From assembly GCA_045641625.1 (NCBI GenBank), contig JAZUHH010000094.1, positions 1 through 54,307 of the forward strand: a stretch of DNA of 54,307 nucleotides. Reading direction: 5' to 3'. Position numbers and translations under genes: made by a program. Under the pieces are notes generated by a model. That model ran no database searches. It was given only the letters and a program-made list of their open reading frames with translations, and was not told the origin of the DNA. Shown here piece after piece: positions 36,222-45,357 of this stretch. The stretch comes from UBA1723 sp045641625. GTDB lineage: Bacteria > Bacteroidota > Bacteroidia > Bacteroidales > Paludibacteraceae. Positions within the stretch are counted from its first letter, which is position 1. Each line of letters begins with the position of its first letter.

Positions 36222-37433
36222 TCATTGCTTAACTTTGATCAAAATCTTATAATTGGCAGGTAATGTTATTTTTGTCTCTTTTATTTTGTTGCTGGTAGCT
36301 CCTTTGATTGTAGAAGCTGTTGTTCTGACAGCACCCACCAAGACACCACCAACATTACCACTTGCCATACCTGTTGTCATTTGATTGACACCAGAGCTGT
36401 TACTGATAGAATTGCTTGAAGACTCTTTGCTCACATCATTGATTAGATTGTCTGGTACATATAGACCTTCGAATCCATCCTTGTCGTATATTATGCCCTT
36501 GAAAGGGTAAACATTGTTGTTATAAGCGATATTTTCAATATGCACACCCATTCTATTATTTTGAAACCGAGCTTGACCATAGATAATAGTATTCCTAGGA
36601 ATTGTTGTGCCATCAATCTCAATTTCATCAAGAATACGTAATTGCACCTGACTAGAAGTTGTTACATTCTTTTGCTCTCCATGAACAACTGCACGAATAG
36701 CTCCCTTTTCTCCCTTAGTTTGCTTTTCTTCCATTGGTTTGAAACCATTTGATTTTTTCGGTTTTTCCTGGTTTGTTGCAGTTGCGACAGGAGTGTTTTG
36801 TGCTATGTTTTTGTTATTTTCTCTGTGTACAAATGCGTCATATCCCATAGCCACCTCTTCTGGTGTCAGTTGTCGGACAAAACATAAATCATCATCAACC
36901 AGGACACCAGTGGAGAACATTTGTTTCTTGCTTTTATAGATGAATTGTTTGCGTTTCTCATCTATAATTCTTTTGTTCTTTTCTTCATTTGTTTCAGCTC
37001 GCTTGCTCCCTGTTCTTTGCACGCTACGCACTGGAGTTGAAACTTTAACTGGCTCTGCTTTGGGTTCTTCAGATTCTTTTGCACTCTCTCCTATTTTTGC
37101 TTCTAACTGAGCTATTCTATCGTCTATTGAAGTTTCCGTCTGTTCAGGAACATCCGCTTCATTATTAAAGAAATCAAATGTGTTGAATTCCTTTTGTGCA
37201 TCCTGAACTTCTTGTTTACGATGTTCAATAGCCAGGGCAGTTTCATAACTTGCAATTCTGCTATTGTCAGTCGTTTTGTCCGATTGATATTCAGGAATGG
37301 TTATCTCTGTATTTACTATCTCTTCAGTAGGATTTCCCCCATCAAGATAGTAAAACATACCACATACTGAAGCGAAGCCGATAACCGTGGCTATCTGCAC
37401 AAATAATAGTTCATTCTTTGTTTTTTGTTCCAT
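36222..37433 (-). CDS. traM: Conjugative transposon protein TraM
   Basis: VirB10-like component of the type IV mating channel in Bacteroidota elements. 403 aa from the start at 37433 (MEQKTKNELL), preferred because it lies four bases after the traK stop and is followed by a transmembrane helix (about residues 12-30). The middle is low-complexity and charged; the C-terminal part has the beta-rich TraM segment (GTTIPRNTIIYGQARFQNN, VYPFKGIIYDKDGFEGLYVP). It is the last gene of the operon, before a terminator. Confidence 0.88.
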   Translation of the reverse strand: MEQKTKNELLFVQIATVIGFASVCGMFYYLDGGNPTEEIVNTEITIPEYQSDKTTDNSRIASYETALAIEHRKQEVQDAQKEFNTFDFFNNEADVPEQTETSIDDRIAQLEAKIGESAKESEEPKAEPVKVSTPVRSVQRTGSKRAETNEEKNKRIIDEKRKQFIYKSKKQMFSTGVLVDDDLCFVRQLTPEEVAMGYDAFVHRENNKNIAQNTPVATATNQEKPKKSNGFKPMEEKQTKGEKGAIRAVVHGEQKNVTTSSQVQLRILDEIEIDGTTIPRNTIIYGQARFQNNRMGVHIENIAYNNNVYPFKGIIYDKDGFEGLYVPDNLINDVSKESSSNSISNSSGVNQMTTGMASGNVGGVLVGAVRTTASTIKGATSNKIKETKITLPANYKILIKVKQ

Positions 37434-37437
37434 AGGC

Positions 37438-38064
37438 TTATCTTTTGCGAGGTTCTCCAATCTGTTCGTTAAGTTCCACTTTCCAGTTTTCAATCATCAG
37501 ACCATGAGGATTGTTATCATATCTCTGCACATTTACAAGTGTTTGAGTTGTGATCAGACTAAAATATGTTATGGATGAAGTACGCATATAAGAAGTTTTT
37601 CCGTACATAATCGCTTTGTATGGATAGCAGTCGGTTTTGACTATAACAGAATCAACCCTTATGTCTCCTATTACGTTACTTCCTATTAAAGACTTATAAA
37701 ACCCTTTCTCTTGTTGGTTTTTGTAGAATTCCAACACGCTATTATCTGCTAAATACAAGGCTTGGTTGATGTTATAATCTATCGCTTCCTGATTTGGAGT
37801 AAGCGTAAAGAAGAGTTCGTGAAATCGTTTGACATGGCTCTTAATTTCCGCTTCTCTATTCATCTGAACATCTTGCTGAAGTGCGAGGATAAGAGACTTT
37901 CCATTGTCAAGGACATATATCTTTTGTCTTTGTTCCTCAGCATACTGTAGACTCATAAAAATGGCGGAGCAACTGATTATTGCACACATGGCTATAGTGG
38001 CAAATGTGATACCTTTACTCAGCTTAAATGCCGATTCTATGTTAATTAGATTTTTGAATTCCAT
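37438..38064 (-). CDS. traK: Conjugative transposon protein TraK
   Basis: 208-aa VirB8-like mating-channel protein. It opens with a short cytoplasmic stretch, one transmembrane helix (about residues 19-40, ITFATIAMCAIISCSAIFMS), then a periplasmic domain including FFTLTPNQEAIDYNINQALYLADNSV, the hallmark TraK/VirB8 region. It sits between traJ (17 bases upstream) and traM. Confidence 0.92.
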   Translation of the reverse strand: MEFKNLINIESAFKLSKGITFATIAMCAIISCSAIFMSLQYAEEQRQKIYVLDNGKSLILALQQDVQMNREAEIKSHVKRFHELFFTLTPNQEAIDYNINQALYLADNSVLEFYKNQQEKGFYKSLIGSNVIGDIRVDSVIVKTDCYPYKAIMYGKTSYMRTSSITYFSLITTQTLVNVQRYDNNPHGLMIENWKVELNEQIGEPRKR

Positions 38065-38081
38065 GTTTCTTCCTTTTATAG

Positions 38082-39164
38082 TTATTTACCCATTTTTGCT
38101 TTTGCGTTATCAATAGCTTTCTCTGCAACCTTTGCAGAACCTTTACTGGCAATGTTTATAGAAGTTCCAAATGCCTTTCCCATCCAAGATACGGCAGTCA
38201 TGGCAGTGCCTGTCATAAATTCTCCTCCTGCACTTGATATGATTGCAGATGCGATTGTAGGAATAGACAGATACATACAACCTATGACGATAGACAACAC
38301 GATTCCTGTAAAACATTGAAATCCATCACCAGAGGACATCACATCATAAGTCCCTGAACTTTGTACTTTATTGTAGAAGTCAATTTGTTTGTCGAGAAAG
38401 GATTCTGTGCAACAATTTTGGACTAACTCCAAAACATAAGAAATAGGAATCCATAACGACGCATGGATATATCGCCCGAACCAGTGCTTAATGTTGTCGT
38501 GGAAATATGGAAACATGCTGAGTGCGAATGCAAACGGTGCGAATATTGTAAGTATTATCTTATATAACGACGATATCATTATGATCACCAATTTTGCCAC
38601 ACTCATAAATATATCCGCTATACATTCAAATAGATACCATATCTTGTTTGTTATAACTGTTCCAAAATCCAAGTTACCAGAGACACCATCCCACACTTCC
38701 GTGAAGGCATTAGATATTTTTGTCCCAAGGTTAGAAGGTTCGTCGCTTTCCGTACTTTGCTTTTCTTGAGTCACTGCTGTTTTTTTATCTTCTAACATTC
38801 TTCTTTTTGAAGATATTTTTTCTTGTTGTGCCTTATGTGATGTTTCAGTTAGGGCAATCAGAGGTTTTTCTATTATAAAGTCGACAGCAGGACAAACCAA
38901 TCGGCACGACGCAATAAGAAGAAAAATCCCAACAGGACGAGACAATTTCCATAAATCCAATTTTTCCTCACCTCCGCTAGCAAGCACCTTTGATAGAATA
39001 GAACCGATGTAAAATACAGCACCTATTCCACAAACAACTTGACTTACAGTTATGAAATTGCCAAGATAATTATCAATTACCTTAGTCATTATGTCTTGAA
39101 CTGAATCCTTAAAAGGAGTCGCTATATATTCATTAAGCGTACTTGATAAATTAAGTAGCATCAT
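38082..39164 (-). CDS. traJ: Conjugative transposon protein TraJ
   Basis: 360-aa polytopic membrane protein, VirB6-like. Hydrophobic segments are spread from about residue 40 to 320; the KPLIALTETSHKAQQEK loop and the central IFAPFAFALSMFPYFHDNIKHWFGRYIHASLWIPI block are typical of TraJ. It follows traI with a two-base gap and its C-terminal tail is lysine-rich and cytoplasmic. Confidence 0.92.
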   Translation of the reverse strand: MMLLNLSSTLNEYIATPFKDSVQDIMTKVIDNYLGNFITVSQVVCGIGAVFYIGSILSKVLASGGEEKLDLWKLSRPVGIFLLIASCRLVCPAVDFIIEKPLIALTETSHKAQQEKISSKRRMLEDKKTAVTQEKQSTESDEPSNLGTKISNAFTEVWDGVSGNLDFGTVITNKIWYLFECIADIFMSVAKLVIIMISSLYKIILTIFAPFAFALSMFPYFHDNIKHWFGRYIHASLWIPISYVLELVQNCCTESFLDKQIDFYNKVQSSGTYDVMSSGDGFQCFTGIVLSIVIGCMYLSIPTIASAIISSAGGEFMTGTAMTAVSWMGKAFGTSINIASKGSAKVAEKAIDNAKAKMGK

Positions 39165-39166
39165 AG

Positions 39167-39829
39167 TTACCAGTTTATTTGTTTAGTTTGTTTTTGTGTT
39201 GTCTGTTTGTTGCTTTTTGCGTAAATCTCATATGTAGAAAAAGAGCTCTTTCTCATCATTGAAGATTCTTTTTCATATTCTATTTCTTTTACTTTTCTTA
39301 CCACCCTATTTTGAGTCTCAATAGAGTTGTTGATTTGAGCATCATACTTAGTTATTTCATTGTAACGTTCATGTTCACTCATTTCGCTCTTCTCTGGATG
39401 TTCTATCAATTCTTTTATCTGTGTAACATCCTCAATTATATTGTCTACCAATTTAGTCGTATACAATAAAAGAGCTGTTTTTTCTTTAAGAGTAAGATAA
39501 GGTGAGGAACTTATAACTTCTGTACTATATCTTAGAGAAGAAACAGCATTTTGTGATGTCTGAATAAGATCCGTAAATCGTGATAACATTTTAATTCGGT
39601 TTGACACTTTGGTCACCTTGTTCTTTATGCTATCCATTCTTGAAACTTGTGAATTCATCTTGTCTGCCTGATCAAGAAGTTGCTCTAAGTTGTTGAGTGC
39701 ATTCTCTGCATCAGCTGACATGGATGCGATACGTTGTCCGAAGGCAGATCCGTCAACAACAGTCACTGGTTGCCCATACATTTGTAAAGACAGCAACGCT
39801 CCTGCAATTAATGAAATGATTTTTCCCAT
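39167..39829 (-). CDS. traI: Conjugative transposon protein TraI (DUF4141)
   Basis: 220-aa exported protein with a short signal peptide (ends at about residue 19, MYGQ). The mature part is a long helical coiled region of the DUF4141 type (NALNNLEQLLDQADKMNSQ), possibly VirB5-like. The start codon overlaps the traG stop (TAATG). Confidence 0.9.
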   Translation of the reverse strand: MGKIISLIAGALLSLQMYGQPVTVVDGSAFGQRIASMSADAENALNNLEQLLDQADKMNSQVSRMDSIKNKVTKVSNRIKMLSRFTDLIQTSQNAVSSLRYSTEVISSSPYLTLKEKTALLLYTTKLVDNIIEDVTQIKELIEHPEKSEMSEHERYNEITKYDAQINNSIETQNRVVRKVKEIEYEKESSMMRKSSFSTYEIYAKSNKQTTQKQTKQINW

Positions 39830-42357
39830 TATATTTTCCTTTTATGTTTTACATATAATTCTATAGCTTGAGCCATAGAACAGTTCTTTTCTCTTTTTAT
39901 ATTGAACAAAGTCGCTTTCTCTGGTCGTTCAGTCGTGTATGCCATATACTCTTCATTGCTCACCTCGGTAGCGAAAACCTGACTTTTTTTCTTAACGGAC
40001 ACAAACACCTCCTTATATCTGTTTCTGTTGTTGAAGTCGAGTTTTTTATTGACCGATAAAAGAATAGCAATCTCTTCTTTGCTTAGACCTAACGCTTCTT
40101 GTATAGGTTGCATATTCTCTTTATAGCCAGAGAAATCAAGAAGTATTTTTGTGTCTGCTTGACTCACACATACATCCTGGACTATTTTGTTGCCGACAAG
40201 ATCCTTGACTTCCTGAGTCACAACGGCAATCTCGCCAAAGAACTTACGCACTGTCTTGAAAAGATATTTGACAAATTCAGCCATATTCTCCTTAGACAGT
40301 GCTTGCCATGCTTCCTCGATTAACATAAACTTTCGTATGTTGTTATTGTTCAGTTTACGCATCTTCTCAACAAATGTGTCCATGATAATAAGAGATACGA
40401 TAGGAAAAAGGGTTTTGTTCTCTTTGATATTATCCAGCTCAAATACAATGAATCTATCTTCCAATAAGTTTAACTCTTTTTCACTGTTCAGAAGAAAGTC
40501 GTATTTTCCTCCTTTATAGTATGGCTGTAAATTGTGAAGTAAATTGCCTATATTAAATTCGGATTCGTTTACTTTATCTTTCTGAATAGATAAGTATTCA
40601 CGAAATTCCTTATCTAGATATTCGTAATAAGAATTTAAATTTGGTTTGACAGTACCCAATAAAATATAGTCAATATAATTGTTTATTGACATCTTCAAAA
40701 ATGTATATTCGGTTTGAGACGTCTTTTCATCACCTTTCCAGAGCAATGTTATCAGACTTACAAGAGTACCGATTTTTTCTTCTGAATATACATTATCAGA
40801 CACAAAGAAGGGATTGAACTGGATAGGATCATCTTCTTTGTATGTAAAATATGTTCCATCTTTTCCGTTAGTTTCCTCTTTGATTAGGTTAGATAATCCT
40901 TGATATGAATCACCAACGTCGACTATTACGATATGTGTATTCATTTCGTAATACTGCATCAACATATTATTGATGAAGAAAGATTTTCCGCTACCAGACG
41001 GACCGACAATAATCTTATTTCTATTGCTTATCCATCCATTCTTCATAGGCATGTCATCGAGATCCACCTTGATAGGTATTCCGAAAATTCGGTCGCATAG
41101 GTTAATATGGAAGTTGCTATTATCTACCCAATCTTTGTAATTTGAGTCTGTTATTACAAAATCACATCCGTTGTTGACGAACGTGATAAAAGTGTCGTCC
41201 ATCGGGTAATAACTTTCAGCTCCTGCTATTCCACCCCAGAAAATTTGAGGTGCTATATCAGAAACCCTTACTTGTTTGCAATCAAGAGAGATAAATTCTC
41301 TTTCCAATTTCGTGTTCTTCTTCTCAAGATTCTTTACGTTCCTATCCCATGTGATGATATTAAAGGCACATCTACAGATTCTTTCTTTGGTTTCTGCTTC
41401 GTGATCAATGAAATCGTCTGTTCTCTTTTTAGTGACTTCATTTACTTTACTTAAAGAAGCTGTTGACCCAAGAAGGTTGCTTTTTCTTGTCAAGTCCTTG
41501 ATGACATCTATATTGTCTTCAAGAAAAAAATATTGATTGTAGATATGTTCGAATCCAAGCCTTTCCCCAAGTGGAGATACAAATGAATTGCAAACATAGT
41601 ACGGAGGTGTGCTATAATTGACATTGTAGCTGTGTGTCGCAGTATGTAATGGCAATTGTTCACTTTCTGCTAAAGTATGAATAGAAACCAGCTTGTTTCC
41701 TATTATTAGGTCTCCATCTTCAGTATGAATATCATTTAATGTAATTAAGTCTTCCTGACCAAAAGACAAATTGGTATATAGATCAAGCAACCCGAACTTA
41801 CAAGGTTGCTTTGTACCAACCAAATCAGTAGTTGATAGTTTTCTGTATGTGACACAAATGTTCTTTTCCTCATCAGATAGCATTTTGAATCCAGCCATAG
41901 CAAGATCTACGGCTTTGAAAAAGGCAGTTTGCTCATTGGGATCACAGTTTTCTTGAGGAATTAGGGTTTTGCATAGAGGACTCCAGCGAGCTGTACTATT
42001 CTTTATTGCGTCCTTTGTGCTTTTTGTAAAGAAAAGGTAGCATTTATGTTTAAGGTGATGTCGTCCATTGAAATGTCTGGCATAACCTCTTTGAAGGAAA
42101 GTTTCTTGTTTCCCTTCGTATTTGTATTCAGCATCGTAATAAATGTCTTGTTTATGTACTATGGTGTATGCAGGTAAATCTTTAATACAATTTACCCAGT
42201 CTGAATGCATCTTTTCATAATCAGAATCTCCTAATGTCCAAAGCTCAGGAAGATATATTTCATATCCTACTGTCAAATCTCCATTTTTGCTGATTAGGAC
42301 ACCATTTTCAATCTTATAAATCGGACATACATCGTCTATTTTTACTATTCTGCTCAT
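39829..42357 (-). CDS. traG: Conjugation ATPase TraG (VirB4 family)
   Basis: 842-aa VirB4-like ATPase energising assembly of the mating channel. Walker A GPSGSGKSFF is at about residues 449-458 and Walker B MLIEEAW at about 676-682, followed by the RKFFGEIAVVTQE stretch. The N-terminal domain (KIDDVCPIYKIENGVLISKNGD) is the usual TraG start. Its start overlaps the upstream unknown gene by four bases (ATGA), so the two are translationally coupled. Confidence 0.95.
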   Translation of the reverse strand: MSRIVKIDDVCPIYKIENGVLISKNGDLTVGYEIYLPELWTLGDSDYEKMHSDWVNCIKDLPAYTIVHKQDIYYDAEYKYEGKQETFLQRGYARHFNGRHHLKHKCYLFFTKSTKDAIKNSTARWSPLCKTLIPQENCDPNEQTAFFKAVDLAMAGFKMLSDEEKNICVTYRKLSTTDLVGTKQPCKFGLLDLYTNLSFGQEDLITLNDIHTEDGDLIIGNKLVSIHTLAESEQLPLHTATHSYNVNYSTPPYYVCNSFVSPLGERLGFEHIYNQYFFLEDNIDVIKDLTRKSNLLGSTASLSKVNEVTKKRTDDFIDHEAETKERICRCAFNIITWDRNVKNLEKKNTKLEREFISLDCKQVRVSDIAPQIFWGGIAGAESYYPMDDTFITFVNNGCDFVITDSNYKDWVDNSNFHINLCDRIFGIPIKVDLDDMPMKNGWISNRNKIIVGPSGSGKSFFINNMLMQYYEMNTHIVIVDVGDSYQGLSNLIKEETNGKDGTYFTYKEDDPIQFNPFFVSDNVYSEEKIGTLVSLITLLWKGDEKTSQTEYTFLKMSINNYIDYILLGTVKPNLNSYYEYLDKEFREYLSIQKDKVNESEFNIGNLLHNLQPYYKGGKYDFLLNSEKELNLLEDRFIVFELDNIKENKTLFPIVSLIIMDTFVEKMRKLNNNNIRKFMLIEEAWQALSKENMAEFVKYLFKTVRKFFGEIAVVTQEVKDLVGNKIVQDVCVSQADTKILLDFSGYKENMQPIQEALGLSKEEIAILLSVNKKLDFNNRNRYKEVFVSVKKKSQVFATEVSNEEYMAYTTERPEKATLFNIKREKNCSMAQAIELYVKHKRKI

Positions 42358-43535
42358 CTTCTCCTTCTTACGCTTTTTGTATTTGACTCTTCCTGGTCCT
42401 CATGCAGAGACTCCAGTTTATCTTTTATAGTTTCTATTTCGGAATCCAATCGTGTATCTACATTTGTCGTTATATGTGTACCTTTGTCATTTACTATCTT
42501 TTCTTGTGTTTCTCTATCCAAAAAATTATTCTGACGCAAATACTCTTTTAAAATGTTATTTCCTGGTTCTATGAGTAATTTTTCAGATTCTTTGCTTGCA
42601 TCGAGAATATTTTTGCCTTTGTCGTAGGATTTTTCAACATTATGTAATAAATTTGCCAAAGAAATTGAATCGTATGCCATCGAGGGGTTTAATCGATACG
42701 TACATTGGGTTGTTGTACTCGGTTCGACATGATGGGGAACAGCCGATTCAATTTTTTCTTTTTTATCTACCTCCAAACATTCGACTTCGTAACTATATAA
42801 ATTTTTTGTAACACAATCTTTTCTATCCAAGATATGTTTTAAAGACAATTTTATCCATAATACTTCTTTCTCATTACTTGATTTGATAGCTCCATAAGAC
42901 CTAATAAATGCAAGATTTCCTGTAAAACCTTCCTTAGGACTTCTGATTTCAGTTGCTTCGTTTTTGTTATAGTTAGAGTGGATTTCTACAATTTTTGTTT
43001 TTTTTATTATATCAAGGAGTTTATACATTACAGAATAATGTGTATTATAATCAACACTCTTATTGCTTGCTGATTTATCTAGAAATTTGTTAATGGCTTT
43101 TATTGGTATATAAACATTTCCTAATTGAGGAATATCAAAAATTGTCGTGTTGAGATTCAACTGTTTTGCTATAATGCTAAGTTCTTTTTTTACAACACTT
43201 TCATTTCTGTTAAAATTAAATTGCTTTTTTTCAAATTCGATGATTTTTACATTTTGTATGTTCAAATAAGGTATAACAAAACCATTCAATTTCGAAAGAC
43301 AATCTGATATGGATTTGTTTATTAGTATATTCACAGATTCGTGTTTATTCCCCCAAAATAAATTTGAATCAATATTTAATTCAACAAGAACTGATTGGCT
43401 TTCAAGTGTGTCTCTTGAATAATTGGATAAGATGAATTCAACAGCTTCTACCTTATCTGCGGTTTCCAACAGTAAAATTGGATTATTGTCTTTGTATTCA
43501 AAAACACGGTATATTTCATCCTTTTCTTCTTCCAT
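42354..43535 (-). CDS. Unknown gene inserted between traF and traG
   Basis: 393-aa soluble, charged protein without signal peptide or membrane helix. CTnDOT-type operons run straight from traF to traG, so this is an extra gene. The middle (about residues 165-260: THYSVMYKLLDIIKKTKIVEIHSN, FIRSYGAIKSSN, VLWIKLSLKH, LYSYEVECLE) resembles the phage/polymorphic-toxin EndoU/RelE-like nuclease folds (PBECR/LPD3 type) in spacing of HY, IH, WIKLSLK and YEVECLE elements; this is pattern similarity only. The C-terminus is a coiled-coil-like acidic tail ending in RRRR. It is AT-rich even compared with the tra genes around it and lies one base from traF. Confidence 0.6.
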   Translation of the reverse strand: MEEEKDEIYRVFEYKDNNPILLLETADKVEAVEFILSNYSRDTLESQSVLVELNIDSNLFWGNKHESVNILINKSISDCLSKLNGFVIPYLNIQNVKIIEFEKKQFNFNRNESVVKKELSIIAKQLNLNTTIFDIPQLGNVYIPIKAINKFLDKSASNKSVDYNTHYSVMYKLLDIIKKTKIVEIHSNYNKNEATEIRSPKEGFTGNLAFIRSYGAIKSSNEKEVLWIKLSLKHILDRKDCVTKNLYSYEVECLEVDKKEKIESAVPHHVEPSTTTQCTYRLNPSMAYDSISLANLLHNVEKSYDKGKNILDASKESEKLLIEPGNNILKEYLRQNNFLDRETQEKIVNDKGTHITTNVDTRLDSEIETIKDKLESLHEDQEESNTKSVRRRR

Positions 43536-43536
43536 C

Positions 43537-43842
43537 TTATTTGCTGATTATAATATCCTGAAATGCAGACTTGTAATGAACCCCTGTATGGAGTTTCCTG
43601 TTGGCAAGAAATTTGCTGAATCCTCTTGTTCCATATTTCTTATTGAACGAATATGAGATATAGATTCCTATCAGAACTAAGGGAATGCAGACTCCAAGGG
43701 CAAGGACGATACTAAACATCTGTAATACAATAAACAATATGAAACTCCCAAAAAAGATTGAGAGTCCCAATATTGCCCATCGCATTTGAAGTCCCCAGAA
43801 CACTGGGTATTTGCCTACTCCTACACTTGTGATGTGAAACAT
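43537..43842 (-). CDS. traF: Conjugative transposon protein TraF (DUF4133)
   Basis: 101-aa small membrane protein, VirB3-like. It starts MFHITSVGVGKYPVFWGLQMRW, has two adjacent transmembrane helices (about residues 25-70) and a basic RGFSKFLANRK stretch after them, matching DUF4133. Confidence 0.9.
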   Translation of the reverse strand: MFHITSVGVGKYPVFWGLQMRWAILGLSIFFGSFILFIVLQMFSIVLALGVCIPLVLIGIYISYSFNKKYGTRGFSKFLANRKLHTGVHYKSAFQDIIISK

Positions 43843-43846
43843 CTGA

Positions 43847-44170
43847 TTAGAAGAATAGAGCTTTAACCAAAGAGCTTAGTGCAGTAAGTACCAACACTCC
43901 ACCTACCCAACCAGTAAGAGCTTTATTTGCATCCTGCTCGTTAGACAAGTGCTTCTTTACTACAGTCAAGATACCATAGATAGAAGCCAAACCACAGCAT
44001 ACCTGGACCAATGTCAAAAGTCCTTTCCCAAGACCTTTGAGTGTATCTGTTGTTGTAGAAATCTGTTGATTTAGAGCAGATGCGTCAAGATCTGCATACG
44101 AATTAGTAGCAAGTGACAAGCACAATGCCACCATACCCCATTTCAAGAGGTTCTTCTTTTGTGTATTCAT
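43847..44170 (-). CDS. traE: Conjugative transposon protein TraE (DUF4134, pilin-like)
   Basis: 107-aa VirB2-like protein. A signal peptide (ends in NSYA, about residue 26) is followed by two hydrophobic segments (GKGLLTLVQVCCGLASIYGI and WVGGVLVLTALSSLVKALFF). The start at 44170 (MNTQKKNLLKWG) is chosen over an upstream in-frame codon because it places the signal peptide at the terminus and leaves a 17-base gap from the previous gene. Confidence 0.9.
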   Translation of the reverse strand: MNTQKKNLLKWGMVALCLSLATNSYADLDASALNQQISTTTDTLKGLGKGLLTLVQVCCGLASIYGILTVVKKHLSNEQDANKALTGWVGGVLVLTALSSLVKALFF

Positions 44171-44187
44171 ATAATTATGTTTATTGA

Positions 44188-44694
44188 TTAATTCCAATGA
44201 AAATTGTTTCCAATACTCTCGTATTCTTGTAATTCCTGAGTATTTCTGGTCTCAGAGAATGTTTGTTCGTTTGATTCTGCCTGAACAGGAACAGTTTCTT
44301 CTTCATTGTCATCTGCGGATTCTTCAGCCGAAGCTTCTACTTCCGAATAGATGTCTTCTATATCTATAGAAGCGTCATTTTGACTGACAGCTTCTGCCTG
44401 AGCAACAAGATCGTCTGCTAACTGAGAAAGGGCATCTTCAGATTGTGTCATATCTGGAATGTCTTCATAGTTGTCATCAAACGCAGTTGCATTTTCAGGT
44501 TCTATTTCAGTATATTCTTCGGATTGTGCAGATTCTTCTTCGTTGGCAAGGTCATTTTTGTTTGTATAAGAACTTTGCTTTTCTTTAGGAGCTTTGCTTA
44601 TACATCGATATGAAAAAAATCCGTCCAGTGCTAATGTTATTGGCACTGTCACGCTAAGGAAACTACTCCATGATATATTCTCTATTCCGAGCAT
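44188..44694 (-). CDS. Acidic membrane-anchored protein, first gene of tra operon
   Basis: 168 aa with one hydrophobic segment near the N-terminus (about residues 10-30) and a very acidic Glu/Asp/Ser tail of over 120 residues with no Arg or Lys runs. I recognise no family. It occupies the position of TraD-like genes at the head of CTnDOT-type operons and is directly behind the operon leader. Confidence 0.6.
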   Translation of the reverse strand: MLGIENISWSSFLSVTVPITLALDGFFSYRCISKAPKEKQSSYTNKNDLANEEESAQSEEYTEIEPENATAFDDNYEDIPDMTQSEDALSQLADDLVAQAEAVSQNDASIDIEDIYSEVEASAEESADDNEEETVPVQAESNEQTFSETRNTQELQEYESIGNNFHWN

Positions 44695-44702
44695 TATGTT
44701 TC

Positions 44703-44754
44703 TTATTTTAATGAATTATGCAATAATGTCTTTCTGAAAGACGGTGCAAAAATA
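44703..44754 (-). promoter_or_regulatory. Promoter and conserved leader of the tra operon
   Basis: On the minus strand: TATTTTTG at 44754-44747, then a perfect GTCTTTC/GAAAGAC hairpin (44728-44742), then TGCATAATTCATTAAAATAA just before the first gene. The same leader lies before the ParA operon, and its last part before the mob operon. Confidence 0.65.
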
Positions 44755-44804
44755 CAAAAACTTAACAAGTAATGATATTTTGTCCTAATTTTTTTAATCA
44801 AAAT

Positions 44805-44832
44805 AGCCGTTAAGGGAATGTCCTTAACGGCT
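44805..44832 (-). terminator. Terminator of the traA/ParA operon
   Basis: AGCCGTTAAGG at 44805-44815 and CCTTAACGGCT at 44822-44832 form a perfect 11-bp stem with a six-base loop. It lies right after the last ParA-operon gene and separates it from the tra operon. Confidence 0.8.
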
Positions 44833-44837
44833 TATAT

Positions 44838-45035
44838 CTACTTGTTTTCTAATTCCTCAATCAAAAATCTGAGGGACATAAGAGTTTGTTTTGTCAAGCA
44901 ATATTCATCCAAAGAAGTATTATCTTTTGATTCATGCACGACATTCGCAATTTCCGTCCATCTTCGTGTCAAAATGATTTCTGCAATTTTAAGAATCAAC
45001 AGATCCTTATCTTTTCTATTTTGAATCTTCTTCAT
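44838..45035 (-). CDS. Small charged protein, last gene of ParA operon
   Basis: 65 aa from the ATG at 45035 (MKKIQNRKDKDLL), which overlaps the end of the preceding DUF3408 gene by 20 bases; longer in-frame starts overlap it much more. It is helical and charged, with no recognised family. Position and coupling suggest a partner of the DUF3408 proteins. Confidence 0.5.
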   Translation of the reverse strand: MKKIQNRKDKDLLILKIAEIILTRRWTEIANVVHESKDNTSLDEYCLTKQTLMSLRFLIEELENK

Positions 45036-45357
45036 ATGCAAAAGAAAAAGGCAGATTTTTAGAAAATATCTCCTTAATATGTTCTTTGTTCTGTTCAAAA
45101 TATAGGTTCAGTATATTGTGTAAAATATCTGGTGTGCCTATTTTCTTTGGCATGAGTCTAGACAACATCACAATCTTGTTTATGTCAGACACATACATTT
45201 TTGTCGTTTGCGTGTCAAGATTCTGACTGTCTTGGTTTCTACAAGTGAAAACTTCATCAAAAGTAGCAATCTCGTTATCGGCAAATACTTTTTTGTTTGT
45301 AAATGCTTTTTTTTCTGTCACATCATTCTGAACTGATTCTATGTTTTCTTTCATCAC
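45016..45357 (-). CDS. DUF3408-family conjugation protein, copy 2
   Basis: 113 aa. The C-terminal 80 residues (FDEVFTCRNQDSQNLDTQTTKMYVSD... DILHNILNLYFEQNKEHIKE) align with copy 1 just upstream, so the two arose by duplication. The N-terminal linker is shorter. It overlaps copy 1 by four bases (ATGA). DUF3408 proteins accompany TraA in Bacteroidota conjugative elements; their C-termini look like ribbon-helix-helix DNA-binding modules, which would suit partition or relaxosome functions. Confidence 0.75.
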   Translation of the reverse strand: MMKENIESVQNDVTEKKAFTNKKVFADNEIATFDEVFTCRNQDSQNLDTQTTKMYVSDINKIVMLSRLMPKKIGTPDILHNILNLYFEQNKEHIKEIFSKNLPFSFAYEEDSK

